NCBI GenBank assembly: GCA_910585415.1 | Contig: CAJUDT010000003.1 | Span: 1 to 60,327, forward strand | Direction: 5' to 3' | Source of the DNA: an uncultured Flavonifractor sp. | GTDB lineage: Bacteria; Bacillota; Clostridia; Oscillospirales; Oscillospiraceae | Length of the DNA: 60,327 nt | Part shown: in pieces, positions 7,872-15,650 of the stretch | How positions within the stretch are numbered: position 1 is the first letter of the stretch | Layout of the letters: each line of letters begins with the position of its first letter | The notes under the pieces: generated by a model | The model's input: the letters and a program-made list of their open reading frames with translations, nothing else | Told to the model about the DNA's origin: nothing | Databases searched by the model: none | Position numbers and translations under genes: made by a program

Positions 7872-9128
7872 CTACTCCGCCGTTTCAAAGGTCCCCAGGA
7901 ATACCGGTACCTGCCGTTCCAGGTCCACGATACCATACACAAAGGGATGGTCCAGGACCAGCCGCTCCGGCTCGGGTACCGGCATTGAGCAGGCTTCCCC
8001 GATGGCGGCGGTGACGGCGGCGGCCTCGGTGCCTTCCTCGTTGACCTCAATGCGGGTCTTGTGGACCACGTCGCTGAGGTACAGGGGGCCGTCGGCCTGC
8101 CCCATGCCCTCGAACTGGGCCTGCCCCTTGTCAAAGGCCGTCTCCAGACCCAGGGACACCAGGGCCTCCGTCAGGGAGCCTCCCCACTCCGCCTCGAACT
8201 TGGGCAGGGAGAGGGAGAGCAAGGTGTCCTCCGCCGCCGACAGCACCTGGGGCAGAGTGTCCCCGCTCCACTTTGCCAGATAGCCGCTCAAATCCCCATC
8301 CTGGGGCATGAGGGCGAAGAACGCCAGCCGTCCATCGTCATAGGGCAAAACCACGCCCCGCTCGCTCCCGGTGTTGATGTACTGCTCATTCCGGGTTCCG
8401 TTGTGGAGGTAATCCGTCTCCTGGGTCTCGCCGGTCCCGGGGTTGAACACCCCCAAATAGGTGTCGCTGGCGTCGAATTTCCTGGCCCAGGTATTTTTCA
8501 GGTACAGCGCGTTCGCCAGCAGAAGCACCGCGTCGGGAGAGAGGGGCTCATCCAAAATGCCGTCAATCATCCCGCGGGTCTGCTCCTTCACCCAGGCGTT
8601 TACCTGCTCCACCGTCTTTTGGGTGTCCAAGTCCGCCTCATAGGCCCCCGCCCGGTAGATGTCCGCGCAGCGGTTCAGAAAATCCTCGTTGGGGGTCATG
8701 CGCTCGTCAATCCAAAGGCCCCCGGCAATGCTGCATTCGGTGGAGCCCTCCAGGCTCAGGTAATCCTCAATCAGAGAGGCGCAGCTGCCGTTGAGCTCCT
8801 CCAGTGTCACCCCTCCCCCCAGGGCGTCCAGGAACTCCTGAAGGGTATCCCCCTCGGCCCCGTTGGCGCACATGGCAAGGCAGAAAAGGACGCTCAGTGG
8901 GGAAACCAGGGTATTTTCCCCCTCATCCCGCACCTGCACCAGGAGCTTGCCGCCAAAGTCCACCAGGGCCTTGTCAGCCGTCCCGGAGGGGACTGCGTCC
9001 ACCTTGGCGTCTCCGGTTCCGGGGTTCATGGGCTGTGCCGCCTGCCCCGAGGGAGCCGCCCCACCGGCACACCCGGTCAGCAGCGCCAGGGCCAAGCCCG
9101 CCGCAAGCAAACGATACCACTGTTTCAT
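7872..9128 (-). CDS. Serpin-family lipoprotein, copy 1 (distal)
   Basis: A 418-residue serine-protease-inhibitor fold protein anchored as a lipoprotein: the signal peptide ends in the lipobox LLTGC. Serpin landmarks include TLVSPLSVLFCLAMCANGA, NALYLKNTWARKF and the C-terminal HPFVYGIVDLE. The reactive-loop hinge EEGTEAAAVTAA fits the inhibitory consensus (Thr at P14, small residues at P12-P9). Aligned to alpha-1-antitrypsin spacing, it predicts Cys at P1 and Ser at P1'. The ATG at 9128 follows GGAGG; an ATG at 9179 lies inside the upstream gene. It is the last gene of a three-serpin operon, 37 bases after copy 2. The likely role is extracellular protease inhibition. Confidence 0.93.
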   Translation of the reverse strand: MKQWYRLLAAGLALALLTGCAGGAAPSGQAAQPMNPGTGDAKVDAVPSGTADKALVDFGGKLLVQVRDEGENTLVSPLSVLFCLAMCANGAEGDTLQEFLDALGGGVTLEELNGSCASLIEDYLSLEGSTECSIAGGLWIDERMTPNEDFLNRCADIYRAGAYEADLDTQKTVEQVNAWVKEQTRGMIDGILDEPLSPDAVLLLANALYLKNTWARKFDASDTYLGVFNPGTGETQETDYLHNGTRNEQYINTGSERGVVLPYDDGRLAFFALMPQDGDLSGYLAKWSGDTLPQVLSAAEDTLLSLSLPKFEAEWGGSLTEALVSLGLETAFDKGQAQFEGMGQADGPLYLSDVVHKTRIEVNEEGTEAAAVTAAIGEACSMPVPEPERLVLDHPFVYGIVDLERQVPVFLGTFETAE

Positions 9129-9165
9129 TGCGATTCCTCCTTGTATTTTTGGTCTGTGTCTATAC

Positions 9166-10404
9166 TCATGGTGTCTCAAAGGTTCCCAGGAACAGGGGAA
9201 TACCCCGCTCCAGGTCCACTATGCCGTACACAAAGGGGCGGTCCAGGATTAGTACTTCCGGTTCTGTCGTAAAGGGCATATCTGCCGTTGGCGCAAAGAT
9301 CATCGCGGCAACGGCGGCGGCTTCCGTTCCATTCTCGTTGACCTCAATACGGGTCTTGTGGAGCGCGTCGCTGATATGCAGCGGGCCGTCAGCCAGCCCC
9401 ACCCCGCCAAACTGAGCCCGTTCCTCGTCGAAGGGAAGTTCCAGTCCCAGGGCCTTGAGAGGCTCCACCAGAGAACCGCTCCATTCCGCCTCGAACTTGG
9501 GCAGGGAGAGGGAGAGCAAGGTGTCCTCCGCCGCCGACAGCACCTGGGGCAGAGTATCCCCGCTCCATCCGGCCAGATAGCCGCTCAAATCCCCATCCTG
9601 GGGCACGAGGGCAACGAACGCCAGCCGTCCGTCATCATAGGGCAAAATCACGCCCCGCTCGGTCTCGGTGCAGATGTACCGCTCGCTCCGGGTGCCGTTG
9701 TGGAGAAATTCCGTCTGTATTTCCTCGCCGGAGGTTGTGTAAAAGGGCTGCTCCCCGGTGTCCTCGGCCTCAAATTCGTTTGCCCAGGTGTTTTTCAGGT
9801 ACAGCGCATTTGCCAGCAGCAGCACCGCGTCGGGAGTGAGCGGTTCATCCAGGATGCCATCAATCATCCCATGGGTTTGCTCCTTCACCCAGGCGTTCAC
9901 TTGGTCTACAGTCCTCTGGGTGTCCAGGTCGGCCTGATAAATTCCGGCCCGGTAATACTCCGTACACCGGCTCAGAAAGTCCGCATTGGCGCTCAGGCGG
10001 TCATCCACCCACAGGCTCCCGGCGATATTACATTCTGTAGAACCCTCCAGGCTCAGATAGTCCTCCAGCAAAGATGCACAGCTGGCATTGAGGGTATCCA
10101 AATCCACCCCGCCGCCCAAGATGTCCAAAAATTCTTGCAGGGTCTCCCCCTGGGCCCCGTTGGCACACATGGAGAGGCACAGCAGGACGCTCAGAGGGGA
10201 GACCAGGGCGTTTTCCCCCGCTCCCCGCACCTGGAAGAGCAGCCTGCCCCCAAAGTCCCCCAGGGCCCGGTCCGCCGTATCCGACGGTATGCCCGCCGCC
10301 GGAGCGCTTCCGCTATCGGGGGTCAGAGGCTTCACGCCGCCGCCCGTACACCCGGCCAGCAGCGCCATAGCCAGACCCGCCGCAAGGATACGATGCCATT
10401 TCAT
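9166..10404 (-). CDS. Serpin-family lipoprotein, copy 2 (middle)
   Basis: A 412-residue serpin with a lipoprotein signal (LLAGC). It is closely related to copy 1 through most of the fold (shared LSLEGSTECNIAGSLWVDDR and AWVKEQTHGMIDGILDEP stretches). The hinge ENGTEAAAVAA is inhibitory-type. The exposed loop differs from copy 1 and is two residues longer; antitrypsin spacing predicts Thr at P1 and Ala at P1', with a nearby Met. The body is conserved and the loop divergent, as expected if the copies target different proteases. GGAGG precedes the ATG. Confidence 0.93.
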   Translation of the reverse strand: MKWHRILAAGLAMALLAGCTGGGVKPLTPDSGSAPAAGIPSDTADRALGDFGGRLLFQVRGAGENALVSPLSVLLCLSMCANGAQGETLQEFLDILGGGVDLDTLNASCASLLEDYLSLEGSTECNIAGSLWVDDRLSANADFLSRCTEYYRAGIYQADLDTQRTVDQVNAWVKEQTHGMIDGILDEPLTPDAVLLLANALYLKNTWANEFEAEDTGEQPFYTTSGEEIQTEFLHNGTRSERYICTETERGVILPYDDGRLAFVALVPQDGDLSGYLAGWSGDTLPQVLSAAEDTLLSLSLPKFEAEWSGSLVEPLKALGLELPFDEERAQFGGVGLADGPLHISDALHKTRIEVNENGTEAAAVAAMIFAPTADMPFTTEPEVLILDRPFVYGIVDLERGIPLFLGTFETP

Positions 10405-10443
10405 TCGGCCATTCCTCCTTGTATTTTTATGTCATGATTATAC

Positions 10444-11724
10444 TCAAGGTGTCTCAAAGGTCCCCAGGAACAGAGGAATACCCCGCTCCATATCCACAAT
10501 ACCATACACAAAGGGGCGGTCCAAGCACAGCTCCTCCAGCTGCGGGGCCGCGCCGCCGCCAGCAACGCCAACGAAGGTAAACGCAAAGGCTTTCGTCCCC
10601 TGCTCATCCACCTCGATACCCGCCCCGTGCTCCACGGCGTTGAGGTAGAGGGGGTAGCCGTTCTCGCCGGTCCCCATGCTGGAGAAATCCGCCCGGTCCC
10701 GGTCAAAGGCCTGCTCCAGCCCCATGGCCTTCAGGGGCTCCACCAGGGAGCCCTGCCAATAGGCGGTGAACTTGGGCAGAAGTAAAAGAATCTCTTCCTC
10801 CTCTGCCCCGGTAATGAGCCCGGTCAGCCGGGTCCCGTCCAGGGTGTTCAGGTAGTCGGTCAGAGCCGTCCCCTCCGGGGGCAGCAGGGCCAGAAAGGCC
10901 AGCCGCCCATCGGTGTAGGGCAGCAGAACTCCCTGCTCCTGTTCGGTATGGATGTACCGCTCTGTACGGCTGCCGTTAATCATCAGGTCCACCGGGGCAG
11001 TGGAGCCGTCCTCCAGATGGAAGTCCCGGTTCTCTGCGGTGAGGTCCGGGTCGAAGTTCTTGGCCCACTTGCCCTCAAAATACACGGCGTTCACCAGGGC
11101 CAGGACGGTGCTCGGGTCGATGCTGGACAGGGCCTCCTTGATGTGTCCGCCGGTGTTGTCGGAAATCCAGCGGTTGATTTCCTTCCGGGTACCGTCCTGG
11201 GTGAAGTCGGCGGAAAAGAGTCCGGCCTCATAGCTCCCGGTACACAGGCCCACAAAGGCGTCCTCCGCCCGCACCCGCTTATCTAGCCAGAGGCTGTTGG
11301 CAATGGACAGGGTGCTCTCCCCTGGTGTGATGCCATAGAGCTCCGACCGGGCGGGGTCCCCCTCCGTCAGGAGGCGGCTGGTCTCCAGGAGGTCCCGGCA
11401 GTTGGCGTTGAGGCCCTCCAGGTCCCCCGCCCCGGCCAGCAGGGCCTCGAACTCCGCCAGAGTGTCCCCTCCGGCCCCGTTGGCGCACATGGAGAGGCAG
11501 AAAAGGATGCTCAGGGGAGAGAGCAGAGTGTTTTCTCCCTCCCGCCGGGTCTGGCGGAGCAGCTCCGTGCCAAAGTCCCCCAGGGCCTGGTCCAGGGCGT
11601 CGTCCTTGGCGGCCACCACCGGAGGCGAGGCGCCGTCTGTTTTCAGAGCCGTCACACCGGAGCCGGAGCAGGCGCACAGCAGCAGAGACAGGGCCAGTGC
11701 AAGAGACAGTGTTCTGCGTTTCAT
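10444..11724 (-). CDS. Serpin-family lipoprotein, copy 3 (promoter-proximal)
   Basis: A 426-residue serpin with the lipobox LLCAC, more divergent than the other two. The hinge reads EQGTKAFAFTFVGVAGGG: Thr at P14 is kept, but Lys at P13 and bulky Phe at P11, P9 and P7 replace the small residues inhibitory serpins need for loop insertion. It may therefore be a poor inhibitor or have a non-inhibitory role. It also carries a short insertion after LLEDYLSL-equivalent positions (LLTEGDPARSELYGITPG). The ATG at 11724 follows GGAGG 8 bases upstream, so an in-frame ATG at 11742 is not used. First gene of the operon; no convincing promoter was found in the GC-rich leader. Confidence 0.92.
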   Translation of the reverse strand: MKRRTLSLALALSLLLCACSGSGVTALKTDGASPPVVAAKDDALDQALGDFGTELLRQTRREGENTLLSPLSILFCLSMCANGAGGDTLAEFEALLAGAGDLEGLNANCRDLLETSRLLTEGDPARSELYGITPGESTLSIANSLWLDKRVRAEDAFVGLCTGSYEAGLFSADFTQDGTRKEINRWISDNTGGHIKEALSSIDPSTVLALVNAVYFEGKWAKNFDPDLTAENRDFHLEDGSTAPVDLMINGSRTERYIHTEQEQGVLLPYTDGRLAFLALLPPEGTALTDYLNTLDGTRLTGLITGAEEEEILLLLPKFTAYWQGSLVEPLKAMGLEQAFDRDRADFSSMGTGENGYPLYLNAVEHGAGIEVDEQGTKAFAFTFVGVAGGGAAPQLEELCLDRPFVYGIVDMERGIPLFLGTFETP

Positions 11725-11872
11725 CACAGATTCCTCCTTCATGATTCTGATACCCCCCAGGGGGTTTGTCTTTTAGACGCAGTCCGGCGGAAAAGGTTCC
11801 ATTCTTTGGCTGTTTTCCAACATCGTCTGCCGCTCCTTTTGGCTATGGGGCTTCAAAAGCGAAATTAGACTC

Positions 11873-11954
11873 TTTACATAGTGGGCATTTCGCGGTATGA
11901 TAGATTCACGCAGGCTCTCTAAGCCTGCACTTGGGGAATCTTTCATCTTTTTTT
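11873..11954 (+). promoter_or_regulatory. Sigma-A promoter followed by a hairpin and T-run
   Basis: TTTACA (11873-11878), 17-base spacer and TATGAT (11896-11901). The predicted transcript would begin at or near a stem GCAGGCT/AGCCTGC with loop CTCTA (11910-11928), enclosed by GATTC/GAATC, then reach T7 at 11948-11954. It could be a short attenuated leader or small RNA upstream of the XpaC-like gene, or simply its distal promoter. Confidence 0.45.
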
Positions 11955-11990
11955 AAGAAATGTTCTATCGAATCTCTAAGGTTTTCATGG

Positions 11991-11996
11991 TATAAT
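11991..11996 (+). promoter_or_regulatory. -10 element (TATAAT) before XpaC-like gene
   Basis: A consensus TATAAT lies 56 bases before the preferred start, with no good -35 at standard spacing. It is probably the proximal promoter. Apart from this and the promoter/hairpin above, the 11743-12051 spacer shows only a CCCCC/GGGGG palindrome near 11753-11764. Confidence 0.45.
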
Positions 11997-12051
11997 GCGG
12001 TTTAGCCGTTCCACAAGCGGTATGTTTCTATCAGACGGGGGAGTGCTGCCC

Positions 12052-13254
12052 ATGGCAAGCTATCAAAACAACAACAATTCCGGCGATCTGCTCTCCTGGA
12101 TCGTCACACTGGTTTTCCTGGTGAGCCCCGCGTGGCCCATCGGGTTGATTCTCCTGTTCCGCAAGCTCATGGGCAAGTCGGGCTCCAGCCGCCGGACGCA
12201 GCACCCCTATGACCTCATGCGGGAGGGGGGCTCCGCCCCCGGCACCCAGGGCATGGGCGGGACCCAGAGCGGACCGCAGGGCCATTACCGCCGGCGGCAG
12301 ACTCCGCCCACCGGGGAGCCGGGCATGACCTACACCGGCGGAGGCCGGCGGGGCCGCCCCGTCAAGCTGGGCTGGGGCAAGGGGCTGACCTTCGTGGGCG
12401 TGGTGCTCATGTCCGTCTTTGGCCTGGGGCTGGTGACCAGCTTTCCCTTTATGCTGATGCAGGAGGGACTTTGGCCAGCGCTGGCGCTATGCTCACCTAT
12501 TGCGGCCTTTTTCGGCGGCGGCGCGGCCATGACCTGGGTGGGCAGACAGCGGACCAAGAAGGCCAAGCGCTATCGAAAATATCTGGCCCTCATCGGCAAG
12601 CGGGACAGTGTATCCATCACCACCCTGGCGGAGGCCATGCCCACCTCGGTCCACAAGGCCTGCGAGGATTTGCAGGACATGCTGGACAGCGGTGTCCTGC
12701 CCACCGGGTATCTGGACATGGGCACCGGGCGGCTGATGCTCAGTGACGAGGGCATCCCGGAGGAAAGCCCCGCGCCCCCGGAGCCCGAGGCAGAGCCGGA
12801 GGAAGAGGACAGCGGCGACGAGCTGGACATGAACGACGATGATGCGGTTCTGGCGGAAATCCGCCGGGTGAACGACGCCATTGCCGACGAGGAAATGAGC
12901 CGGAAAATTGACCGCATTGGGGAGATTACCAGCAAGATTTTCGCCTACCAGAAGCAGAACCCCGGCAAAGCGGGACAGCTGCGGAGCTTTTTGAGCTACT
13001 ACCTGCCCACCACCCTGAAAATTCTCCGGGCCTACGCCCAGATGGAGGCCCAGGGGATTGAGGGGGAGAATATCCGCTCGGCCAAGGGGAGAATCGAGGG
13101 CATGATGGACAAAGTGGTGGAGGGCTTTGAGAAACAGCTGGACCGCCTCTTTCAAAACGACGCTATGGATATCACCACCGATGTGGAGGTCCTGGAGCGG
13201 ATGCTGGAGAAGGACGGCCTCTCCGGGGGCCAGGGCCTGACTCTGGGCGGGTAG
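12052..13254 (+). CDS. XpaC-like (5-bromo-4-chloroindolyl phosphate hydrolysis family) membrane protein
   Basis: A 400-residue protein with an N-terminal hydrophobic segment (about residues 10-35) and further hydrophobic stretches around 120-170, then a cytosolic part. The C-terminal 110 residues carry the family hallmark LRSFLSYYLPTTLKILRAYAQMEAQG and a long helical tail. An acidic, proline-rich linker (about 235-280) separates the regions. The ATG at 12052 is preferred because GGGGGAG (12037-12043) lies 8 bases upstream. XpaC proteins often neighbour TelA/toxic-anion-resistance genes, but none is here. The biochemical role is not established. Confidence 0.8.
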   Translation: MASYQNNNNSGDLLSWIVTLVFLVSPAWPIGLILLFRKLMGKSGSSRRTQHPYDLMREGGSAPGTQGMGGTQSGPQGHYRRRQTPPTGEPGMTYTGGGRRGRPVKLGWGKGLTFVGVVLMSVFGLGLVTSFPFMLMQEGLWPALALCSPIAAFFGGGAAMTWVGRQRTKKAKRYRKYLALIGKRDSVSITTLAEAMPTSVHKACEDLQDMLDSGVLPTGYLDMGTGRLMLSDEGIPEESPAPPEPEAEPEEEDSGDELDMNDDDAVLAEIRRVNDAIADEEMSRKIDRIGEITSKIFAYQKQNPGKAGQLRSFLSYYLPTTLKILRAYAQMEAQGIEGENIRSAKGRIEGMMDKVVEGFEKQLDRLFQNDAMDITTDVEVLERMLEKDGLSGGQGLTLGG

Positions 13255-13315
13255 TCCTTATTCTGGAACGGAAAAGGGCCAGTCTGGACACTCCATCCCG
13301 CAGAGCAATGAAACG

Positions 13316-13364
13316 AAAAACAACGTACTGAGACCCCTGAAAGGTCTCGGTACGTTGTTTTTTT
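13316..13364. terminator. Bidirectional terminator
   Basis: CAACGTACTGAGACC (13321-13335) pairs with GGTCTCGGTACGTTG (13343-13357; one T-G wobble), flanked by A5 on the left and T7 on the right. It serves the convergent XpaC-like and PilZ genes. Confidence 0.92.
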
Positions 13365-13387
13365 GAACCGCTGGCGGATGTAGGGGG

Positions 13388-14098
13388 TTATCTGGAAAAG
13401 CCCCGCATTTTGCGCTGGGCGGCAAAGATGTTTTGTGTTATCTTCTCCTGGTCGTTTTCGTTCAGCTCCAGGAACTGGCACCCGTACTCGTATTTATCCT
13501 CGCCCCGGCTGATGATCCGCAGTACCTGACAGAACATGGCGGACACCTCCCGGTCCTCGAAGAGCTTGACAGTCAGCAAAAATTTATCCTTCTCCCGATA
13601 CTGAAACTCGGAGGCGATACAGGCCCCGCCCACACTGATGTTCAGCAGCCTGCAGGGCTTTTCCCCCGCGTTCGGGCCGCCGAAGGTGGTGGCGGTGGCG
13701 TCCAGGTTGGTGTCCAGGCGGAAGAAGGCGCGGGCGTTCTCCACCTTGACCAGTACCAGCTGCTCCACCTGCCAGATATGCTTGGGCTTGGGGGTGATGA
13801 GGCCCTCCAGATAGACCGCCTTGCGCTCGTGGTCGTTGTATCCGCGGATGTGGACGGGGATGGGCTCTTCCGATTCCTCCGTTTCCTGGGACAGGGCGGA
13901 CTCGGAAAACTGCTGGAGCTCCGCTGTGCGCTCCCGCAGGTTGACCAGCTTGGCCACAAAGAGCAGGTCGCCCTCTGGGGTGGTCACCTCCACCCGCATA
14001 TGGGAATAAACCTCCAGGCCAATCGGCTCCCGCTGTGCTTCCTCATCCTGAACCGGCCACTTTTTCCCATGGCTCTTAAAAAAATCAAACAGTCCCAC
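13388..14098 (-). CDS. PilZ-domain protein, predicted c-di-GMP receptor
   Basis: A 236-residue cytosolic protein of YcgR-like layout. An N-terminal YcgR_2-type beta domain (about residues 25-110) is followed by a PilZ domain with both binding motifs: RxxxR as RAFFR (123-127) and NxSxxG as NISVGG (153-158). It should bind cyclic di-GMP and may act on motility or the envelope. A GTG start follows AAAGGAG. The window also encodes a REC-GGDEF cyclase and motility-type genes. The partner is unknown. Confidence 0.9.
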   Translation of the reverse strand: MGLFDFFKSHGKKWPVQDEEAQREPIGLEVYSHMRVEVTTPEGDLLFVAKLVNLRERTAELQQFSESALSQETEESEEPIPVHIRGYNDHERKAVYLEGLITPKPKHIWQVEQLVLVKVENARAFFRLDTNLDATATTFGGPNAGEKPCRLLNISVGGACIASEFQYREKDKFLLTVKLFEDREVSAMFCQVLRIISRGEDKYEYGCQFLELNENDQEKITQNIFAAQRKMRGFSR

Positions 14099-14155
14099 TT
14101 GCTTTGCTCCTTTTCACCGGCTTGCACCGTTAGGCTGTGTATGCGTTCTGTTACC

Positions 14156-14184
14156 ATTATAGTGCAAAACCCAGCGAATGGCAA
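14156..14184 (-). promoter_or_regulatory. Sigma-A promoter for the PilZ gene
   Basis: On the minus strand, TTGCCA (14184-14179), 17-base spacer and TATAAT (14161-14156), 58 bases before the GTG start. Confidence 0.75.
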
Positions 14185-14236
14185 GCGGTATTTCGGCGTC
14201 CTCTCCCCGCTGGCGGGAAATCCGGCAAAGATTTAT

Positions 14237-14265
14237 TTTACAAATGGCCGGTTTTATAGTATACT
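14237..14265 (+). promoter_or_regulatory. Sigma-A promoter for the CofE-like gene
   Basis: TTTACA (14237-14242), 17-base spacer and TATACT (14260-14265), divergent from the PilZ promoter. Confidence 0.7.
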
Positions 14266-14319
14266 GGTTCCGCACGGCCTTGGGCCGCTGAAAATCAACA
14301 GATTATAGGAGTGTTTTAT

Positions 14320-15513
14320 ATGAGCCGGATGGTCGGTACTATATCAAGAGGCATTCGCGCCCCCATCATCCGAAGCGGGGACGATTTGGTGGAGATTGTC
14401 ACCGCTTCCGTGCTGGAGGCCGCCCGTCAGGACAGCTTTTCCGTGCGTGACCGGGATATCGTCGCCATGACGGAGGCCATCGTGGCCCGGGCCCAGGGCA
14501 ATTACGCCTCGGTGGAGGACATCGCCGCCGACGTACGGACCAAGCTGGGGGGAGAGACCATCGGCGTTCTCTTCCCCATCCTCAGCCGCAACCGCTTTGC
14601 CGTCTGCCTGCGGGGCATTGCCAAGGGCGCCAAGAAAATCGTGCTGCTGCTCTCCTACCCCTCCGACGAGGTGGGCAACCATCTGGTGGACCTGGACCTG
14701 GTGGACGAGAAGGGAGTAGATCCCTATCAGGATGTACTCACCCTGGAGCGCTACCGGGCGCTCTTCGGATACCACAAGCACCCCTTTACCGGGGTGGACT
14801 ATGTGGACTATTACGCCCAGCTCATCCGGGAGAGCGGCGCGGAGGTGGAGATTCTCTTCGCCAACGATCCCCGCGCCATCCTGCCCCACACCAAAAACGT
14901 GCTGTGCTGTGACATCCACACCAGAGCCCGCACCAAGCGCCGCCTGCTGGCCGCCGGCGGGGAAAAGGTGTTCTGTCTGGACGAGATTATGAACGCCCCG
15001 GTAAACGGCAGCGGGTGCAATGAGAACTACGGCCTGCTGGGCTCCAACAAGTCCACCGAGGACAAGGTCAAGCTCTTCCCCCGGGACTGTCAGGGGCTGG
15101 TGGAGGCCATTCAGGCCCGCCTGCTGGCCGAGACGGGGAAGCATGTAGAGGTCATGGTCTACGGCGACGGGGCCTTCAAGGACCCGGTGGGCAAGATCTG
15201 GGAGCTGGCCGACCCGGTGGTTTCCCCCGCCTACACCGCCGGTCTGGAGGGCACCCCCAACGAGCTCAAGCTGAAGTATCTGGCCGACAACGACTTCGCC
15301 GCCCTCTCCGGGGAGGCCCTGCGGGAGGCCATCAAGGGGGAGATTCAAAAGAAGGACGGCAATCTGGTGGGCAACATGGCCGCCCAGGGCACCACCCCCC
15401 GGCGGCTCACCGATTTGATCGGCTCCCTGTGTGATTTGACCTCCGGCTCCGGGGACAAGGGGACGCCCATCGTCTATATCCAGGGGTATTTTGACAATTA
15501 CACCGCCGAATAA
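14320..15513 (+). CDS. CofE-like F420-0:glutamyl ligase family protein
   Basis: A 397-residue protein resembling coenzyme F420-0:gamma-L-glutamyl ligase, including the N-terminal phrase TISRGIRAPIIRSGDDLVEIV, the ENYGLLGSNKSTEDKVKLFPRD-type central segment, and a C-terminal VYIQGYFDNYTAE. No other F420 biosynthesis gene is in the window and this lineage is not known for F420, so an amide-ligase role on another substrate is plausible. AGGAG at 14307-14311 points to the ATG at 14320; the upstream in-frame GTG at 14311 overlaps that site. It appears to be transcribed alone. Confidence 0.75.
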   Translation: MSRMVGTISRGIRAPIIRSGDDLVEIVTASVLEAARQDSFSVRDRDIVAMTEAIVARAQGNYASVEDIAADVRTKLGGETIGVLFPILSRNRFAVCLRGIAKGAKKIVLLLSYPSDEVGNHLVDLDLVDEKGVDPYQDVLTLERYRALFGYHKHPFTGVDYVDYYAQLIRESGAEVEILFANDPRAILPHTKNVLCCDIHTRARTKRRLLAAGGEKVFCLDEIMNAPVNGSGCNENYGLLGSNKSTEDKVKLFPRDCQGLVEAIQARLLAETGKHVEVMVYGDGAFKDPVGKIWELADPVVSPAYTAGLEGTPNELKLKYLADNDFAALSGEALREAIKGEIQKKDGNLVGNMAAQGTTPRRLTDLIGSLCDLTSGSGDKGTPIVYIQGYFDNYTAE

Positions 15514-15582
15514 GAAAACCCGCGGGGGCCCGTTCTATGGGCCCCCGTTTCATGTGCGGAGGATTTTAGCGATATCCCCCTC

Positions 15583-15612
15583 TTGCACCTCCGGGCACCC
15601 CCGTAGTATAAT
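15583..15612 (+). promoter_or_regulatory. Sigma-A promoter of the feo operon
   Basis: TTGCAC (15583-15588), 18-base spacer and TATAAT (15607-15612), 38 bases before the TTG start. No clear Fur or DtxR box was recognised. Confidence 0.75.
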
Positions 15613-15650
15613 AAATCAAACTACCAATCAGAAACAGGCGGTGGCGCGAG

